Source: Alphaproteobacteria bacterium
GTDB taxonomy: Bacteria > Pseudomonadota > Alphaproteobacteria > GCA-2731375
Assembly: GCA_030746295.1 (NCBI GenBank)
Contig: JASLMY010000204.1
Span: 1 to 9,129, forward strand
Direction of reading: 5' to 3'
DNA: 9,129 nt
Of this stretch, positions 8,494-9,129 are shown in pieces. Made by a program: the position numbers and the translations under genes. The first letter of the stretch is position 1, and the number at the start of each line of letters is the position of its first letter. The notes under the pieces are model-generated. The model worked only from the letters and a program-made list of their open reading frames with translations. It had not been told where the DNA came from and ran no database searches.

Positions 8494-8531
8494 AAATGCG
8501 CGGCGACCTGAATCGGGTCGTCCGCACATTT
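8494..8531. terminator. Strong hairpin between convergent lpxC and the XRE gene, intrinsic terminator
   Basis: Left arm 8494-8508 (AAATGCGCGGCGACC) pairs with 8516-8531 (GGTCGTCCGCACATTT) through 14 base pairs, one mismatch (C8499/A8526) and one bulged base (T8521), with a seven-base loop. Read on the - strand the stem is followed by TTTTTC (complement of 8491-8496), giving a good U tract 65 bases after the regulator stop codon. On the + strand it starts 15 bases after the lpxC stop but ends only in ATTTC, a weaker tail. It therefore best fits a terminator for the - strand gene and may act in both directions. Confidence 0.7.
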
Positions 8532-8595
8532 CGCGACCAAATCGTGGCGGCAGGCTTCGACGGGGCCGTTGGCGCCGTGCCGCTGCTTCCGAGCC

Positions 8596-8985
8596 TTACT
8601 CGGCCAAAGTCGATCTCCGTCTGCGATTGGCCAAACTCTTGACGAGGCCGTTTATCGAGGCGCGGAGGTCGGGATCTGTGATTTCCGCGAAGTTCTGCAC
8701 CAATTCGATCACCGCCCTACTCTTGCCGCCATGGTCGAGCGGCGCCACGTCCTGCTCGAGATCGAGTTCCTCGTAGAAGTACGATACGTCGACGTCGAGC
8801 TTGCGCGCGATTTCGTAAAGCCGCCCCGCGCTCACGCGGTTCGTTCCGGCCTCGTACTTCTGCACTTGTTGGTAGGAGATCTCCAACGCGGAGGCCAGGT
8901 TCTCCTGGGTCAGCCCCATGGCGGTTCGGCGCTCACGGATCCGAGCCCCGACATAGGCATCCACCCTTCTAGCTATGTTTCCCAT
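8596..8985 (-). CDS. XRE-family helix-turn-helix transcriptional regulator, PraR-like
   Basis: A small DNA-binding protein of 129 residues from the ATG at 8985 (131 if a GTG at 8991 is used). Numbering from the ATG: VGARIRERRTAMGLTQENLA (12-31) leads into a Cro/C1-type helix-turn-helix with recognition helix region SYQQVQKYEAGTNRVSAGRL (37-56). Next comes LDVDVSYFYEE (63-73), an acidic linker (about 74-87), and a C-terminal helical part (about 90-115) with a basic tail (ANRRRRSTLAE). This layout, including QQVQKYE.GTNRV..GRL and the following FF/YFYE segment, matches the alphaproteobacterial regulators related to rhizobial PraR; its targets here are unknown. The ATG follows GGGG by five bases on the - strand, which I prefer to the GTG. 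The gene converges on lpxC, ends at a shared hairpin and has a direct repeat directly upstream that could be an autoregulatory site. Confidence 0.9.
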   Translation of the reverse strand: MGNIARRVDAYVGARIRERRTAMGLTQENLASALEISYQQVQKYEAGTNRVSAGRLYEIARKLDVDVSYFYEELDLEQDVAPLDHGGKSRAVIELVQNFAEITDPDLRASINGLVKSLANRRRRSTLAE

Positions 8986-8996
8986 AAGCACCCCAA

Positions 8997-9024
8997 CTAT
9001 TGCTCATATACTCGGCTATTGATC
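8997..9024. repeat. Direct repeat upstream of the XRE gene, possible operator
   Basis: CTATTGCTC (8997-9005) and CTATTGATC (9016-9024) share CTATTGNTC with a start-to-start distance of 19 bases, close to two helical turns. On the coding strand of the regulator the pair lies about 12 to 39 bases upstream of its ATG and encloses TATATG (complement of 9006-9011), a possible -10 element; no good -35 was found. The position fits autoregulation by the HTH protein, which is inference. Confidence 0.35.
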
Positions 9025-9129
9025 CAGCACTCCCGACGCCGTCCATTCTGCCTATATGCGTGGTGGACCTTGGCGCTGGGCGATGCAACGAGAGTCCCCG
9101 CTGGTCGGTGCAGGCGAAATCCTCCCCGA

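Noticed and set aside
8969..9127. - strand frame open from the window edge, ending just inside the XRE gene (TAG at 8971-8969)
   Set aside because: About 53 codons with no recognisable sequence; no ribosome site before its internal ATG (9046). It covers the likely promoter of the regulator.
9056..9129. + strand ATG frame open to the window edge, possible divergent gene
   Set aside because: Only 24 codons visible, no Shine-Dalgarno before the ATG and no recognisable start; cannot be supported from this window.

Overview
This window carries the distal half of a division and cell wall (dcw) gene cluster from a GC-rich Gram-negative bacterium, very probably an alphaproteobacterium and perhaps a Rhodospirillales-like lineage. 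The evidence is the FtsZ C-terminal peptide ([14 protein letters not shown]) after a long Pro/Glu-rich linker, the order murC-murB-ddl-ftsQ-ftsA-ftsZ-lpxC, an LPS pathway gene (lpxC), a PraR-like XRE regulator, and GANTC sites concentrated between genes, which is typical of genomes with the CcrM methylase. I judge base composition by eye at about two-thirds G+C. The placement below class level is a guess.

Layout on the + strand: the last 14 codons of an upstream gene, probably murG (1-47), overlap murC (44-1477). They are followed without gaps by murB (1477-2418), ddl (2415-3323) and ftsQ (3311-4186). These starts overlap the preceding stops by 1 to 13 bases, so this block is almost certainly one translationally coupled transcript. 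A 69-base gap with an unclear start region leads to ftsA (4256-5500). A 94-base leader leads to ftsZ (5595-7337), which has the strongest Shine-Dalgarno sequence in the window. A 190-base spacer holds a putative promoter and dyad elements ahead of lpxC (7528-8478). lpxC faces a small XRE-family regulator on the - strand (8596-8985) across a strong hairpin that looks like a terminator for one or both genes. The last ~144 bases are the upstream region of the regulator, with a direct repeat that may be its operator.

Functionally, MurC, MurB and Ddl make UDP-MurNAc-alanine and D-Ala-D-Ala for the peptidoglycan precursor. FtsQ, FtsA and FtsZ build and anchor the divisome. LpxC commits UDP-3-O-acyl-GlcNAc to lipid A. 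The genes therefore link wall synthesis, septation and outer-membrane synthesis.

No mobile element, CRISPR array, tRNA or rRNA was seen. The coding genes are ordinary family members with intact catalytic motifs. The points worth a second look are regulatory: a shared GANTC-containing motif ahead of both ftsZ and lpxC, a GANTC site inside the putative lpxC -10 element, a near-perfect palindrome upstream of it, the doubtful ftsA start beside a G tract, and the cluster ending at a convergent regulator.
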